Under the pieces are notes generated by a model, which did not search any database, was not told the DNA's origin, and was given only the letters and a program-made list of their open reading frames with translations. Below are positions 23,063-33,838 of a stretch of DNA of 64,000 nt, one piece after another. The stretch is from Ctenosaura bakeri. Taxonomy: Eukaryota; Chordata; Lepidosauria; Squamata; Iguanidae. Position 1 is the first letter of the stretch; each line of letters opens with the position of its first letter. The stretch covers positions 1 to 64,000 of the forward strand of contig CAOLHI010002518.1 of the NCBI GenBank assembly GCA_948474755.1. Reading direction: 5' to 3'. A program made the translations under genes and the position numbers.

Positions 23063-23240
23063 TATTGTATTTGCTGGCGTATAAGACCTCACTTTTTCTC
23101 CCGAAAAATACTATTTGAAAATGGGGTGCATCCTATACACTGGTGTGTCTTCTACATCGGCTATCAGATAGTGTTTGTCAGTGTATACATGAGCTGCATC
23201 TTATACCTGGGTGCGTCTTATACGCCGGCAAATACGGGTA
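23063..23240. mobile_element. MITE with GCGTATAAGAC inverted ends, copy 2
   Basis: It has the same termini as 20795-20901 (GTATTTGCTGGCGTATAAGA and its inverse), with extra internal sequence. It lies just outside the MCOLN3 CpG island. Confidence 0.75.
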
Positions 23241-23778
23241 CTCATTTCCACCATCAGCTCTGAAAAAAGTCAGCAGTGCCTCTGGGCACGCACAGGGCAT
23301 CTTTCCTCCATCACTGCAGATCACCTGAGGGAAGCCTTGACTGTCTCCCACCCAGTCCCCTGAACTGGAGGAAAACCCAAGCAAGCAAGCACGAGCCTCT
23401 AAAAGAGAAAAGCGTCCTTCGTCCCCCCTCCCTCGGAGCTGGCGTCTGTTCCCGCCTTTCTGCCGCCCCTCGCGGGCTCGAGAGGCGAGTCCGCCCTGAC
23501 TGACCTTTGCCGGGAGCCCGAGAGGCGCGGTGCATTTCGTGGCCGGCGCCCCGCGCGCCTTTCCCTGCCCTCTAAGGTCCCTCCGCTGCCTGACGGGTTT
23601 TTTCCCACTCGCGCCACGGCGGCATCCGTTCACAAGCCCAGGCGCCGCCGCCGCCGCCTCCGCGGACTTACTCACTGGGCGGGCGGCTTCGCTTACATAA
23701 AGCTGAAACGCAAGCGCTTCCTCAGCGGCAGCGGCGGGACACCTGATGCCCGAGGGCGATGCGCCGCCATCCACTCAC

Positions 23779-23950
23779 CTGCGAGACCCAGGGGAACGCG
23801 CGGGGAGGGGGAGAGGAGGAAAAGGCGGCAGCCGCGGCGGCGGAGTCAAAGGGAGTCCGGTTTCATGGCCGTGACGGGCGTGGGGTCCCTGTAGCTCCTT
23901 CGCCGGAGACTCCGGGAGGGACCGTCTGCGCCAGGAGCCGGGACGGTGCG
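23779..23950 (-). promoter_or_regulatory. MCOLN3: MCOLN3 non-coding exon 1 and start region (inferred)
   Basis: A strong minus-strand donor, CGCAG|GTGAGT, ends a candidate exon at 23779 inside the CpG island. The first coding exon has only two untranslated bases after its acceptor, so an upstream non-coding exon is required. The transcription start is not visible and the upper limit is a guess. A second donor-like site (GTGAGTAAGT, about 23.67 kb) is an alternative. Confidence 0.6.
23846..23866 (-). CDS. Possible six-codon upstream ORF in MCOLN3 5' UTR
   Basis: If exon 1 extends past 23866, the leader contains ATG followed by five codons and TGA (M-K-P-D-S-L). It would be a short upstream ORF that could reduce translation. 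Its existence depends on the unmapped start site. Confidence 0.3.
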   Translation of the reverse strand: MKPDSL

Positions 23951-24022
23951 CAAAGGTCTTGGTTTACGCGGCGGCGGCGATGCCGCCCTCAACGCAGCGA
24001 CTGCGGCGGCGGCGGCGGCAGT

Positions 24023-24032
24023 GCCACGTGAC
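24023..24032. promoter_or_regulatory. CLEAR-like E-box upstream of MCOLN3
   Basis: GCCACGTGAC has a CACGTG core and matches the TFEB/TFE3 CLEAR consensus GTCACGTGAC at nine of ten positions. It lies about 250 bp upstream of the inferred exon 1 donor. TFEB-family control of lysosomal genes, mucolipins included, is established; binding here is inferred. Confidence 0.5.
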
Positions 24033-24329
24033 CCAGGAGCGCGCCTGCCGCACCGGCGGCCGCTCCGCTTCCACCGCCTCCTCCCACAGACAGTGTGATC
24101 CGAAGCTGGAGCGGCGGCGGTGCCCGTCTCCTTCCCCGCCTCTCCGAGCCGCAAGACCAGAGGATGGGGAAGTTCCACTTTTGGGGGGGAGGAGGATGTG
24201 GAGTACACACCCAAGAACCCCCACCCCACCCGGGCTGGCTGGGGGGTTCTGAGAAGTGCAGTCCGCCCAAGGCGCCCTCCCAAGCTCAGAGCGCAAAAGG
24301 AGCTCTTTCCAAGCTGCTCCACGAACTAT

Positions 24330-24509
24330 GGCCAGTTCCGCACTAGCCTGTTATAGCGCGATGATTCCACTTTCAACCTCCTCTGGAATCCTGGGGTTTG
24401 CAGTTTCGGGAGGGGCCGGCCGGCCCCTCCCGAAACTGCAAACCCCAGGATTCCAGAGGAGGTTGAAAGTGGAATCATCGCGCTATAACAGGCTAGTGCG
24501 GAAACGGTC
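24330..24509. mobile_element. 180-bp palindromic MITE, copy A
   Basis: The whole element is a near-perfect inverted repeat: each ~90-bp arm starts near TTCCGCACTAGCCTGTTATA and the centre is GGGGCCGGCCGGCCCC. TAT flanks both sides, a possible 3-bp target duplication. It lies about 180 bp beyond the MCOLN3 CpG island. Confidence 0.9.
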
Positions 24510-24665
24510 TATATATGTTGCTCCAGCACCCTGGGACACGGTGGAGAGGAAAGACAGGACGGGACTCGGGGCACCCACTGCCCTCACGTCGTTTCTAGAT
24601 CCACGGAACACTCTGCGCAATTTCTTTCGCTTTATATAAACAGTGTCAAGCCCTGCAGATTGTAA

Positions 24666-24821
24666 AGCCATTGTTGCTCTAGACTGTTATGGGGCTATTA
24701 TTCCACCTTCAACATCCTATGGAAATCCTTTGAGGCCCCTCCCTAAACTGCAAACCCCAGGATTCCATAGGATGTTGAAAGTGGAATAATAGCACTATAA
24801 TAGGCTAGTGTGGAAATGGCC
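24666..24821. mobile_element. Palindromic MITE, copy B
   Basis: Same family as copy A with a degraded left end and a shortened centre. It ends TAGTGTGGAAATGGCC. Confidence 0.85.
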
Positions 24822-25520
24822 CCGAAAAGGAGGAAGGGGAAAAAGGCAATTTGGCTACATCTTTAACTGGTTTTATATTAGCATGAGCTTTTGTGGATAT
24901 AAACCCACTTCTTCAGGTGCGGTACAGAGTGGTCCTAAGACTTGGGTATAAAGTGTATTTATACAGTTGTAGGAGTGGGATAGAATGTAATAAGACCCAG
25001 AAAGAAGCAAACCGTGTCTCTTGCCCTAAATTTTCAAAGGGTTGAGGGAGTGATGCAGGTCTTTCAGATCTTTACAGATACCAAAAATATTACATCAGCT
25101 TAAAGTACTTTTTAGAATTGTCAGGGGGGGAGTATTCCCACTATGCTCACTTTTGCTTCTGTTTCTTTTAAGTAATGGCTGCTATCAATGAAGTATTATG
25201 TTACAGTACTTTTGGCTGGATTTGTATAACATTTGGATTTCATGTGTGTTTTATTGTGCCTTCCCTGTAGAACTACTCATTAAAAGATCATTGATAGATC
25301 TGAGAAAGAAATGTAAATATATAAAGTGGGAGGTACTTATTATTTTTCATTGAAGTAACACTGAAGATGTTAAAGCTAGAAACAATTAGGTATTAAAACC
25401 CAATACTTCAGTGAAACTTACTTCACAATAAGCACTGAAGGTCTGTTCTTCACTACTATCTCTATCTAAACAATCCCACACACCCCAAATACAGACCTAC
25501 AATTCTCTCTCCCATTCACA

Positions 25521-25711
25521 TGTTGTTGTTGTTGGGTGCCTTCAAGTTGCTATGGCGATACTCAAGTGAACCTATCACAGGGTTTTCTGGGGGCTGAGAG
25601 TATATGACACATCCAAGGTAACCCAGTGGGTTTCCACAGCTGAGCAAGGAAACAAACCTTGGTCTCCAGGGTCGTAGTCCAATGCTCAAATTATTACATT
25701 ATGGTGGCTCT
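25521..25711 (-). mobile_element. Sauria-type SINE (internally shortened)
   Basis: Reverse copy from (GTT)n to the ATTATTACATTATGGTGGC head end, with deletions in the middle. Confidence 0.75.
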
Positions 25712-25724
25712 CCTCTCATTCACA

Positions 25725-25850
25725 TACCCTCCAATATTTTACATATGAAAACCAGGACATGTGGTTTTCATGTGCGTGACCAAGGACATGTGTGACCAAG
25801 CAGCATTAGAGTGTGATCAAGGTGGCAAATTAAGCTGAGACAGTTGCAGA
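25725..25850 (+). mobile_element. Unclassified dispersed repeat, partial copy
   Basis: CATACCCTCCAATATTTTAC followed by GTGTGACCAAGCAGCATTAG matches the first third of the repeat at 16106 and 38735. Confidence 0.55.
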
Positions 25851-28263
25851 GTATTTATTCACAGTCTCTGCACTGGCTCTCTTTATCTCCTCCACTCTCA
25901 AAATATACACCCAACACCAGAGTCAACACAAACATGCCCCACTGGGTCATTCCACAGGCCTCTCTAATCCTTCCTATTGCTCTGCCTTCCTTGTGTGAGG
26001 TCTAGCCTCCCCATTTCATCCTCTCGTTCTACTGGACTGCATCAGGCCCTGGTCTCCCATTTTCTCCTGACACTAGTCAGCACGCCAGTGGCGATTGGTG
26101 GGTCCACTGTAGAGGGTCTTGTTCTAATCTAAATTTTAAAGAGCTATCCAGAGTGCTAAGCCCTGTTCCACAAAGTAGGTTCAGAACCTTGGGTAGCTCC
26201 TTTAAAGTTCTGACTAAAACCCGAAACAGATTAACTGTACTTCCAAGGGACCCACCTCCTATCTCTGCCTTCCTAGATTGGTTCATTGCCATCCCCCAAG
26301 CCTTTCTCCTTACAAGACAATGGCAAAGGCTGCTCTCTTTTTATCCCTGCCCTCCGCACCCATGGTCAGAGCAAACTCCTGGCCTCCAGCTACCACCTGT
26401 CTTTCATTTCTAAGAAGATGTCTCTGGGTCTAAATGAAGTCCAGGGGCATCGAGAAGAAAAAGGCTGGTACACAGTTAGAGGCCAGTGCTTCACTTTGAA
26501 AAATGCCTAGCCACATGAATGAAAGATGATTTTAAAAAACAACTACACAGGTATCAGCACAGGACACTTTACAACCGCAGTGGCATTTATGGTGCTGTGT
26601 TGCATATTCCCAGCTTATGGGTTTTCTCAGGGAGCTGTTTTTGCCCCCTTTTTCTGTTTTTACACCTAGACGCAGCTGCTGGGAGAAATCATGCAGAGCT
26701 TGGGGCACAAACTTATACCAGTGTATGAGACCCTTCTTGCCTATTTGTATTGTTTGCCAGAAAGTTTCCTGCTACATTGCAGTGTGACTTTTTCTGTTCT
26801 GCTTTAGCTTTTTTTAAAAGCTATTCTTGTATTTTATTATTTATTATTTATCTTTGCATTGGCCATTCAGTGTAGTATTCTAAATAAATAAATAAATGTT
26901 CAAAATCTGCCTCTTAAATTTCACCCAAGGGATAATTGGCACTTTACTGGAGCAGCGGCACAGTGTTCTCTTTGACCCATAAATGTGAGGCATCAGTACA
27001 CTATTAGTTGTACTATAACTACTGAAATTCCTAGGCAAAGAAGTGTGTACTATATTAAAGCTGTATAGCCTTAAGTTTAAAGTTATCTATCTGTTTCTAG
27101 ATAGCATTTTGTGCCAGCATCCTTCTCACAAGATGCAGGCTGCAAAAACCACATCTGCTCATGTGACTATCCCTTGAAATTTCTGGCACATCTGTGGATC
27201 TAGGAGCACTCCAGAACAACAAAACATAGAGATTTTGGGTAGCCTAATGCAATATGTAAGCATCTTTGTTTTCACTATATACATCCATGTTCATACAAAT
27301 TGTGATTGATATTACTTCAGTATTCAACTTCATTTAGCTCACTCCAACCAGTTTTTCAATAAGCATATATTGTCTATGTTTCCTTCACTAGTGAGTAAAA
27401 GGGATCGAGGTAAGAATTCCACATGACAGGAAGGATTATGGTATTTCAATAGCATTCACTCACCTGACACACATTGCATTTTAGAAATGAAGTATTGGCT
27501 GGCTGGCTGGCTAGACACATGTTAACACACATGTAGTCTGTTCTCGAAATTATTGTCTTAGATTCTCAATGTGGGTTTTGCTTGCATTATAGATGATATC
27601 ACAATTCTACAGATTCTGTATAGTTATTATTTGAAGACTTACAACTGGTTTCATAGTATGAAGACCTGAACATTTTTGTTGGTCTTGTCAGACATCACCA
27701 CCGTCTTTAAAGAGGGCAACCAAATGCCATTATCAGATCAACTATCTTCAGACTAAATTTCATCCTAAAATGTTTCCAGTCAGAACTCCCCATCCCCAAA
27801 ATCCATAGTGATGATTCACATCCAGAGAGGGACAAGGGAAGAAGCAAGAATATTTCTGATGTATGAACTTTTTTTGTTTTCAAAGAACATTATGTATAGA
27901 AATGTTGCGTCGTTTTGGCTTAAATCCAGCTGGTAGTCCCAGCTGAAGTGGACCCATAGATTCAATAAGCTTTGTATTACTTATTCTGCATTTGATTCGG
28001 TGTCTAGCAATTGAATTTAGGTTTATAACAGTATTTATAAACGTCCTCTTCCTTTCCCGAATACAGAACAAAATAGCGACTGTTCTGTCTTCTGGATGTT
28101 TAATGAAATCTCCTTCTCAGTCACAAAGTTACAATTATAAACCGCAATCCCTCGGTACTGCGCAGGGGGAGGAGGCGCGTCCTAAATAGCTTCCTTTGTT
28201 CCTTCACAAGCAGAGTTATAGTAAAACTCAAGCGTCATTACACAATTAAAGTTATTAGACTTA
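25851..28263. other. Intergenic, no gene seen
   Basis: Apart from a short AAAT-rich tail near 26880 I recognise no repeat and no exon between the two promoters here. Confidence 0.45.
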
Positions 28264-28391
28264 GGCCATTTCCGCACGAGCCTGTTATAGCGCGATGATT
28301 CCACTTTCGGCCCCTCCCGAAACTGCTAACCCCAGGATTCCAGAGGATGTTGAAAGTGGAATCATCGCGCTATAACAGGCTCGTGCGGAAA
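28264..28391. mobile_element. Palindromic MITE, copy C
   Basis: Both arms carry CGCACGAGCCTGTTATAGCG and its inverse. The right end is clipped. TTA occurs just outside the left end and one base past the right end. Confidence 0.9.
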
Positions 28392-28490
28392 GTTAATTAG
28401 AACCAATCCTTGAGGTTGAAAGTCAGCCCTAGGCACGAAAACCAAAAGGATTCTGTTACAAAAGGGAATTGTGAATATATATCAATTTCT

Positions 28491-28641
28491 GGTCATTTCC
28501 GCACTAGACTGCTATGGTGCTATTATTCCACTTTCAACATCCTATGGAATCCTGGGGTTTTTGCAAGCTGCAGATCTCAGGATTCCAGAGGATGTTGAAA
28601 GTGGAATAATAGCACTATAACAGCCTGGTGTGGAAACGGCC
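28491..28641. mobile_element. Palindromic MITE, copy D
   Basis: Same arms as copy A with a shortened centre. It lies 100 bp from copy C and about 400 bp upstream of the DNAI3 X-box. Confidence 0.9.
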
Positions 28642-28969
28642 TCCGTTGCACAAATTGCCTTGCTTCTGCCACGGAGTGCATTTTAAGGACGTTATCTATT
28701 TATTTTTGGAATGAAAGAAGGGAATGCCTCGAGAAGGAAGAAGAAGAAACCCGCATGGCGATGTCCGAAAATTGAAATGCGACGCTTCCTTCTCGATTCA
28801 CTGCAAAAATTCAATTAACTCAACCCCTCCATCTGTATTATACGGAGGCAACAGTCCCCAAGCTGCCCTGCTCCCACTTCTTGTACCAGCGATTATGAAA
28901 GGACTGCACCCCTGCTTGTTGGGATTTGTAGTCCTCTGTGCGCTTCATAGAGCAGTTGGTTCTGCTTTC

Positions 28970-29155
28970 TCAAAGAAGCGTCCAATAGCTTTTCAGGAGG
29001 GGGCGGGCTGAATTCGGAGAATGCTCATTGGCCCTTCCAACTGCCATTCTGGAGTGGCTGTTGACCGTAGCAACTGGAGGACGCCAGCTAGAGAGAGACA
29101 GCTGCAAATTAAGAAGGGAGAACGAGAAAGAGAAAAAAAATCTGTTTGCAAGCAG
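28970..29155 (+). promoter_or_regulatory. DNAI3: DNAI3 promoter and inferred non-coding exon 1
   Basis: A strong donor AGCAG|GTAAGC ends a candidate exon at 29155. Just upstream lie a CCAAT box (28982-28986), a GC box around 29000-29007, an inverted CCAAT (29027-29031) and an X-box-like site. There is no TATA box. Exon 2 begins 15 bases before its ATG, so an upstream exon is required. The 5' limit of exon 1 is unknown. Confidence 0.6.
29060..29074 (+). promoter_or_regulatory. RFX X-box-like motif at the DNAI3 promoter
   Basis: GTTGACCGTAGCAAC consists of two inverted half sites (GTTGAC and AGCAAC) with a 3-bp spacer. This fits the RFX pattern GYNRCC-N(0-3)-RGNAAC with one mismatch in the left half. 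RFX factors drive motile-cilium genes, and the site lies about 80 bp before the inferred exon 1 donor. Confidence 0.6.
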
Positions 29156-29532
29156 GTAAGCATTTATGCCTGGGAGCAGGGAAGGTATGGTGCGACTTTG
29201 CACTCGAAAGTTCCCCAGGGAGTTATGGGACAGTTGGAGAACTTAATAGGCAGGATCTAAGAGGAAGAACCATAGCCTGATCCATTGCATTATCCCACTT
29301 GTCCCTTGACAAGCCACTTTGCAGGGTACCCTCCATTTGCATTTCATTTACACCCATTGCTTAGATAGAAAACTGGTAACTTTATTCCACCCTTTCCTCT
29401 CCTGAACAGAACTATATGCCTCCACTTGTCACAGAGGTGAGGCTCTCCAGAGGTTGCTGGATGTTGCTCCCACAATCTTCCACCGCCAGCCATGCTGTTT
29501 GGGGCTGATGGGAGATGCAGTCTAACAACATA

Positions 29533-29750
29533 TAGCAATAGCATTTTATTTATTTCTATACCGCTTACCAACTGAGTGTTATCTAAGCGGTTTACAATGT
29601 ATTTTAGCTAATTGCCCCCAACAAGCTGGGTACTCATTTTACCGACCTGTGGAAGGATGGAAGGCTGAGTCAACCTTGGAGCCTGGCAGGATCGAACTCA
29701 CAACCTTGTGGTTGCAGTACTAGCATTTAACCACTGCGCCACCAGGCCTC
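29533..29750 (-). mobile_element. tRNA-derived SINE, second family
   Basis: Reverse copy with head end AACCACTGCGCCACCAGGC and a B box GGATCGAACTC. Its 3' tail (TACCGCTTAC...AAGCGGTTTACAATG) differs from the other two copies. Confidence 0.8.
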
Positions 29751-30667
29751 CTCATGTGCATGGAACCAGTGATGGTTGATGGCTCCCATGTCACTGGTGT
29801 AGTGAATCCATTCCAGGTTTTAGCTAGCTTTACAGGAGCTTTCTAAGGTGTTGAAACTGTTTAGGAAAAGGGTTCAGCATGCTGGGTAGTTTCCTGAAGG
29901 CTCAGATTAAAACCTGGACTGGATTCATTGTCCCACTGACAAGGGGCCACCAGCTGCATAGGAAACTTCTCCTGAGTCAGGCCACTCATTCATCTAGCTC
30001 AGTACTGTCAATTGACTGGCAGTGCCTTTGCATGGTTTCAGGCAGTTTGCTTCCCTGGTGTTAGCTGGAGGTCCCTCATATTCTTTATGTAAGCTCAGGT
30101 GATATGGTGGTATGTATCTCCATAGCTTCACTTTCTTCACCCGTGCACTAGCTTGTAAGGGGTAGGCTATATGGTGCTCTCCAGATGATTTTGACTGTGA
30201 ATCTCAAAGACTCTGAGCATTGGCAATGCTGGCTGGGGCTTAAGAAACTTCTCATCCAAAAGAATATGGAGGACATCAGATTAAATATCGCTTAATGTGA
30301 ATTTAAGGCCAACTGAGATTTGGCTACTTTACTCTGGTTTGAGCAGCAAAAAGACCAAGACACAGACCGAGACGGTCCAAGATTTGCTGTCTGAGGTTGA
30401 TCACCAAACAGTGCCTTTCCCAAAAGTCAATGTGCATAGTATCAAAGGCCAATCATATTATTTTGGTTCTGGAGGCAGAAAATACTACAAAATCCTGTTC
30501 TTGTCCTCCCCAATCCATGACTGTAAAAACAAAAGACTAGTTAAGTAAATAAGAAATAATATACTGCCATTTCAGATAGGATATCTGATGTTGCCACATC
30601 CCCCCACTTAATGGTGAGGCCTATAGGCGGCATATTTCCATGAGAGCAAAAGTCTTTCTCAGTCCAC

Positions 30668-31573
30668 TGTTACCCTGATTTCTGGGGGTCCCGTGAGGGA
30701 CACATAAGTACGCTCCAAATATTACAAAGTTGGGAATTAGCAAAGAGCACAAGCTAGCACTACGAAAGGCAGGGCAACGTAGCGAGGTCTTTTACCCAAT
30801 GTCTACGGGGTCAGGCCGAGTCAAGGAGCAAACAGAAGTAAATAATAATTGTTGTTTTTATTGATATACGGTCAAACATGTGTATGCAACACACTCACAC
30901 AGAGATCTATAGAAATAAAGGTTGGAGTAGGAGAGAGAGATTTTAAGAGTAGGTTTTGTATGGGAAATACTACACCTGTCCTGAAGCCCAGGTAGTCTGA
31001 AGAAAAAGGTCCGTAGCAGAGGAGATTCTCAGCATGAGGAGCTGAGGGGAAGGCTCATCAAATGAAGTGACAGCAAGGCGGGATGGAAGCCAAGAGCGAT
31101 CCGAGGAAGCGCTCAAAGTCAGGGGTTCTTATAGAGGAAAATGTGGCCATAGGCTAGTCTGTTCTCAGGATAACAATGGGTTTCGGACTGGAGACAAAGC
31201 CTCCGAAAGGTCAGTAATTTACACGATTGAGTTATGACAGAGTTGTCAATAGCTCAGACAGTATGCAAACGCGGAGTGCTTGACAGTAGAGTATTAGGCT
31301 CGTCAAGCTGCTTGCTTGGGGCAGGGAGTCCTTTGTAAGTAGCGTGCATACATAATGTGGTACTTGCCTTGAGGTCTCCTAAAGCAGCAGTCTGGCTATT
31401 CCTGGCCTGCCTGTATTTGTTTGGAATGTTTCAGCTATTAGTGGCCATGCCTGTGTGCGTACTTGTCCAGGGGCCTTGCAAGCACGTGGAGAGGAATAGG
31501 TAAAGAAGGCCAAATTATTGATATCAAATGATATCTAATATCCCACAAGTTAGGGCTAGAAACTACGGTAACA
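30668..31573 (-). mobile_element. Probable solo LTR (906 bp)
   Basis: The ends are TGTTACC and GGTAACA (TG...CA with a 7-bp inverted repeat), flanked by CCAC at 30664-30667 and 31574-31577. On the minus strand a TATAAG box (31128-31133) precedes an AATAAA (30857-30862) by about 270 bp, as in an LTR's U3-R-U5. No internal retroviral or Gypsy genes are present. Whether it is an endogenous retrovirus or a Gypsy LTR cannot be decided. Confidence 0.7.
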
Positions 31574-31854
31574 CCACTACCTTTTGAATAGGACAGAACT
31601 GGGGAGTATGTGGCTGTACAGACATTGGACTTCTGCAGCTTTCATCTAGCCAACAGAACCAAGCTTAGCGATAATATAGTCTGACAACAATTTGAGGGCC
31701 ACAAGTTCTCCAGCTTGGAATAGGAACTAATGCTTAGGACTTTATGTATGAAAGATACAAAGGAATTTTTTTTTCTTGCCATTGATCTGTGTCATCTTGT
31801 CCCAGAAAAGCCTAGGTGAGGAGCAAGGAAGAACTGGAGTCATCAGGAACAATG

Positions 31855-31924
31855 GGAGGTCACTGCGGATACTGATATAAAACCTGTAAGGAGGTCACTG
31901 AGGATACTGATATAAAACCTGTAA
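31855..31924. repeat. 35-bp tandem duplication
   Basis: Two adjacent 35-bp units (31855-31889 and 31890-31924) differ at one base. Confidence 0.9.
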
Positions 31925-32128
31925 GGGGCATTTGTCAAGATTCAAGGCTCACTTATTCCACACACTGGAACCTGCAAGCATAGTGGCAATCTTTGGCACA
32001 AACAGCAGGGCAAGGAAATTACAGAGACAGTAGGGATGGTGCTCTCCGTAGAGGAATGTGACACAAAATTACACATGTTGTGTCACCTCTCTTCCTCTGG
32101 CTCTTGACTGGCAATTCCTGAAGATTCA

Positions 32129-32308
32129 GGCCATTTCCGCACTAGACTGTTATAGCACTATGATTCCACTTTCAACATGCTATGGAATCCTGAGGTTTGC
32201 AGTTTCGGGAGGGGCCGTTCGGCCCCTTCCGAAACTGCAAACCCGAGGATTCCATAGGATGTTGAAAGTGGAATCATAGCGCTATAACAGTCTAGTGCGG
32301 AAATGGCC
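32129..32308. mobile_element. Palindromic MITE, copy E
   Basis: It is 180 bp, the same length as copy A, with termini GGCCATTTCCGCACTAGAC and the inverse. TCA flanks both ends, a candidate 3-bp target duplication. Confidence 0.9.
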
Positions 32309-33359
32309 TCAGTTCAGTCCTAGAAGGAAAAAGGAGATGAAAGACAATGTTGAAATACAGGAGGTTCCTGGCTTGGCAATGGCTCCTAAGGCTGACCAGG
32401 GAGGGGGAGGTGTAAAATTATTGGGGCCACACAGTCCAGAAGGGGGTCCAGAAGGCCCAGCTATCTTGCATATTTTTTGTCTTTCTCACTGGTAGTATTA
32501 TTTGTCCATTGCTTTGACATCCTTTGAATAATGGGGGAATTTCAAAGGGAAAAAAAGTTGATATGCAAATTTTAAATCCTATGTAAACATTTTTAGCCAG
32601 TCCAGTAGGGGCTCAAAACTGCTGCCAGGCAGACCAGAAAAGGAAAAGAAGCTGTACTCTTTGGAAGTTGCTCCCACAGCCACCAAGCAAAGTGGCCTTA
32701 CTATGGGAGCAAAGGACAAACATCCTCCTGCCTTCAGCCAAGCCAGGCTCCAGAGATCCTTCCTCATTCCACCACCCACCACATCAAATGGCTGCCTCAC
32801 TATCCTCCCTTCCCCATCTGCTAGTCCACATTCCTTGCCACTGAGAATATGGTGGGTGTGTCTGTAAGGAGGTCAACAGAGTCTCTTCCTGGCCTGCAGG
32901 AAGTCAAGGAGGAAGGAAGGGGAGTGTTAGAAGAGCTCCTTTCTCAGATCCCTCCCCTTCATTCACAGCTAGGAAATCCTTTCCTGCTCATCCCAAAATC
33001 ATCACCGTAGCCCACAAGCATTTACCATCCCCCAGCTAGCCAACAATCACCTACCCAGTAGTCCCCACCCTTCTCACACATCTGCTGCTGGCAAACATCT
33101 GGAGGGCCCACACCTGACATTTTTTTCACTAGAACCCAAACCCATTCTTAGCAGCCCTGACAGCTTCCAACCGCTAGCCATCACAACTGTTTTCTCAAGT
33201 CAGAGCAAATGGTTGGGACAGACCTACAGAACTATCATGCCTGCAACAATGTGTTACTTATGGATAATAAACCTATTCAAAGAGACATATTATCCTTCAT
33301 TGTAGCTATATAAGTAGCAATACACTCTCTTTCTTTATGTATCAAAAAAGTTAATTTTG

Positions 33360-33473
33360 GACTGTTATGTGCCTTCAAGTCATATCTGACTTATGGGGAC
33401 CCTATAGGAACCCTCACCTGTCATGAGGTTTTCTTGGCAAAATTTGTTCAGGGGTGGTTCTGCCTTCCTCTTA
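33360..33473 (-). mobile_element. Sauria-type SINE, 3' fragment
   Basis: Only the Bov-B-type tail half is present (GTGCCTTCAAGTCATATCTG to AATTTGTTCAGGGG). The tRNA head is missing. Confidence 0.75.
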
Positions 33474-33838
33474 GTTTTGGACTACGGCTGCTGGAATCTA
33501 CCATCCAGCAAGGCAAGGGCAAGACTCTAAACACACAAATACAGAGAGAGAGAGAGTTAGAATGATGTCTCAAATTAATTATCATTTGATTTGTAGTTCT
33601 GTTATTCTGGGGAGGAAAAAAGGCTGCCACCACTACTCTGTAACCCATCTGTAAACTGCTGTGCAGGTTACTGTTATGTGGTATCTGTCTTTGAAAAGTG
33701 TGCAGAAATTGCAGCTGGTCCAAAATCAGTATAGCACCTCAGAAGAGAAACCAAGCCCAGTAGTGTGTGGGAGGGGCTTATGGCTGAAAGAAAAACTTAT
33801 ATAATGCCAAATACCTGTGGAAATTCATTACTTTAGTG

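Larger units (their letters stand above)
23400..24150. promoter_or_regulatory. CpG island covering the MCOLN3 promoter
   Basis: The stretch is very GC rich with dense CpG and several GCC/CGG triplet runs (23640-23665, 24002-24018), unlike the AT-rich flanks. Long open frames on both strands here reflect the lack of AT-rich stop codons and not genes. Confidence 0.85.

Noticed and set aside
23178..24322. Several 90-198-codon frames in the CpG island
   Set aside because: Frames on both strands overlap and are Arg/Gly/Pro rich as expected from GC content; none joins a conserved exon.
24330..24509. Transcription terminator or origin-type hairpin
   Set aside because: Seven dispersed copies with shared ends show that it is a mobile element.
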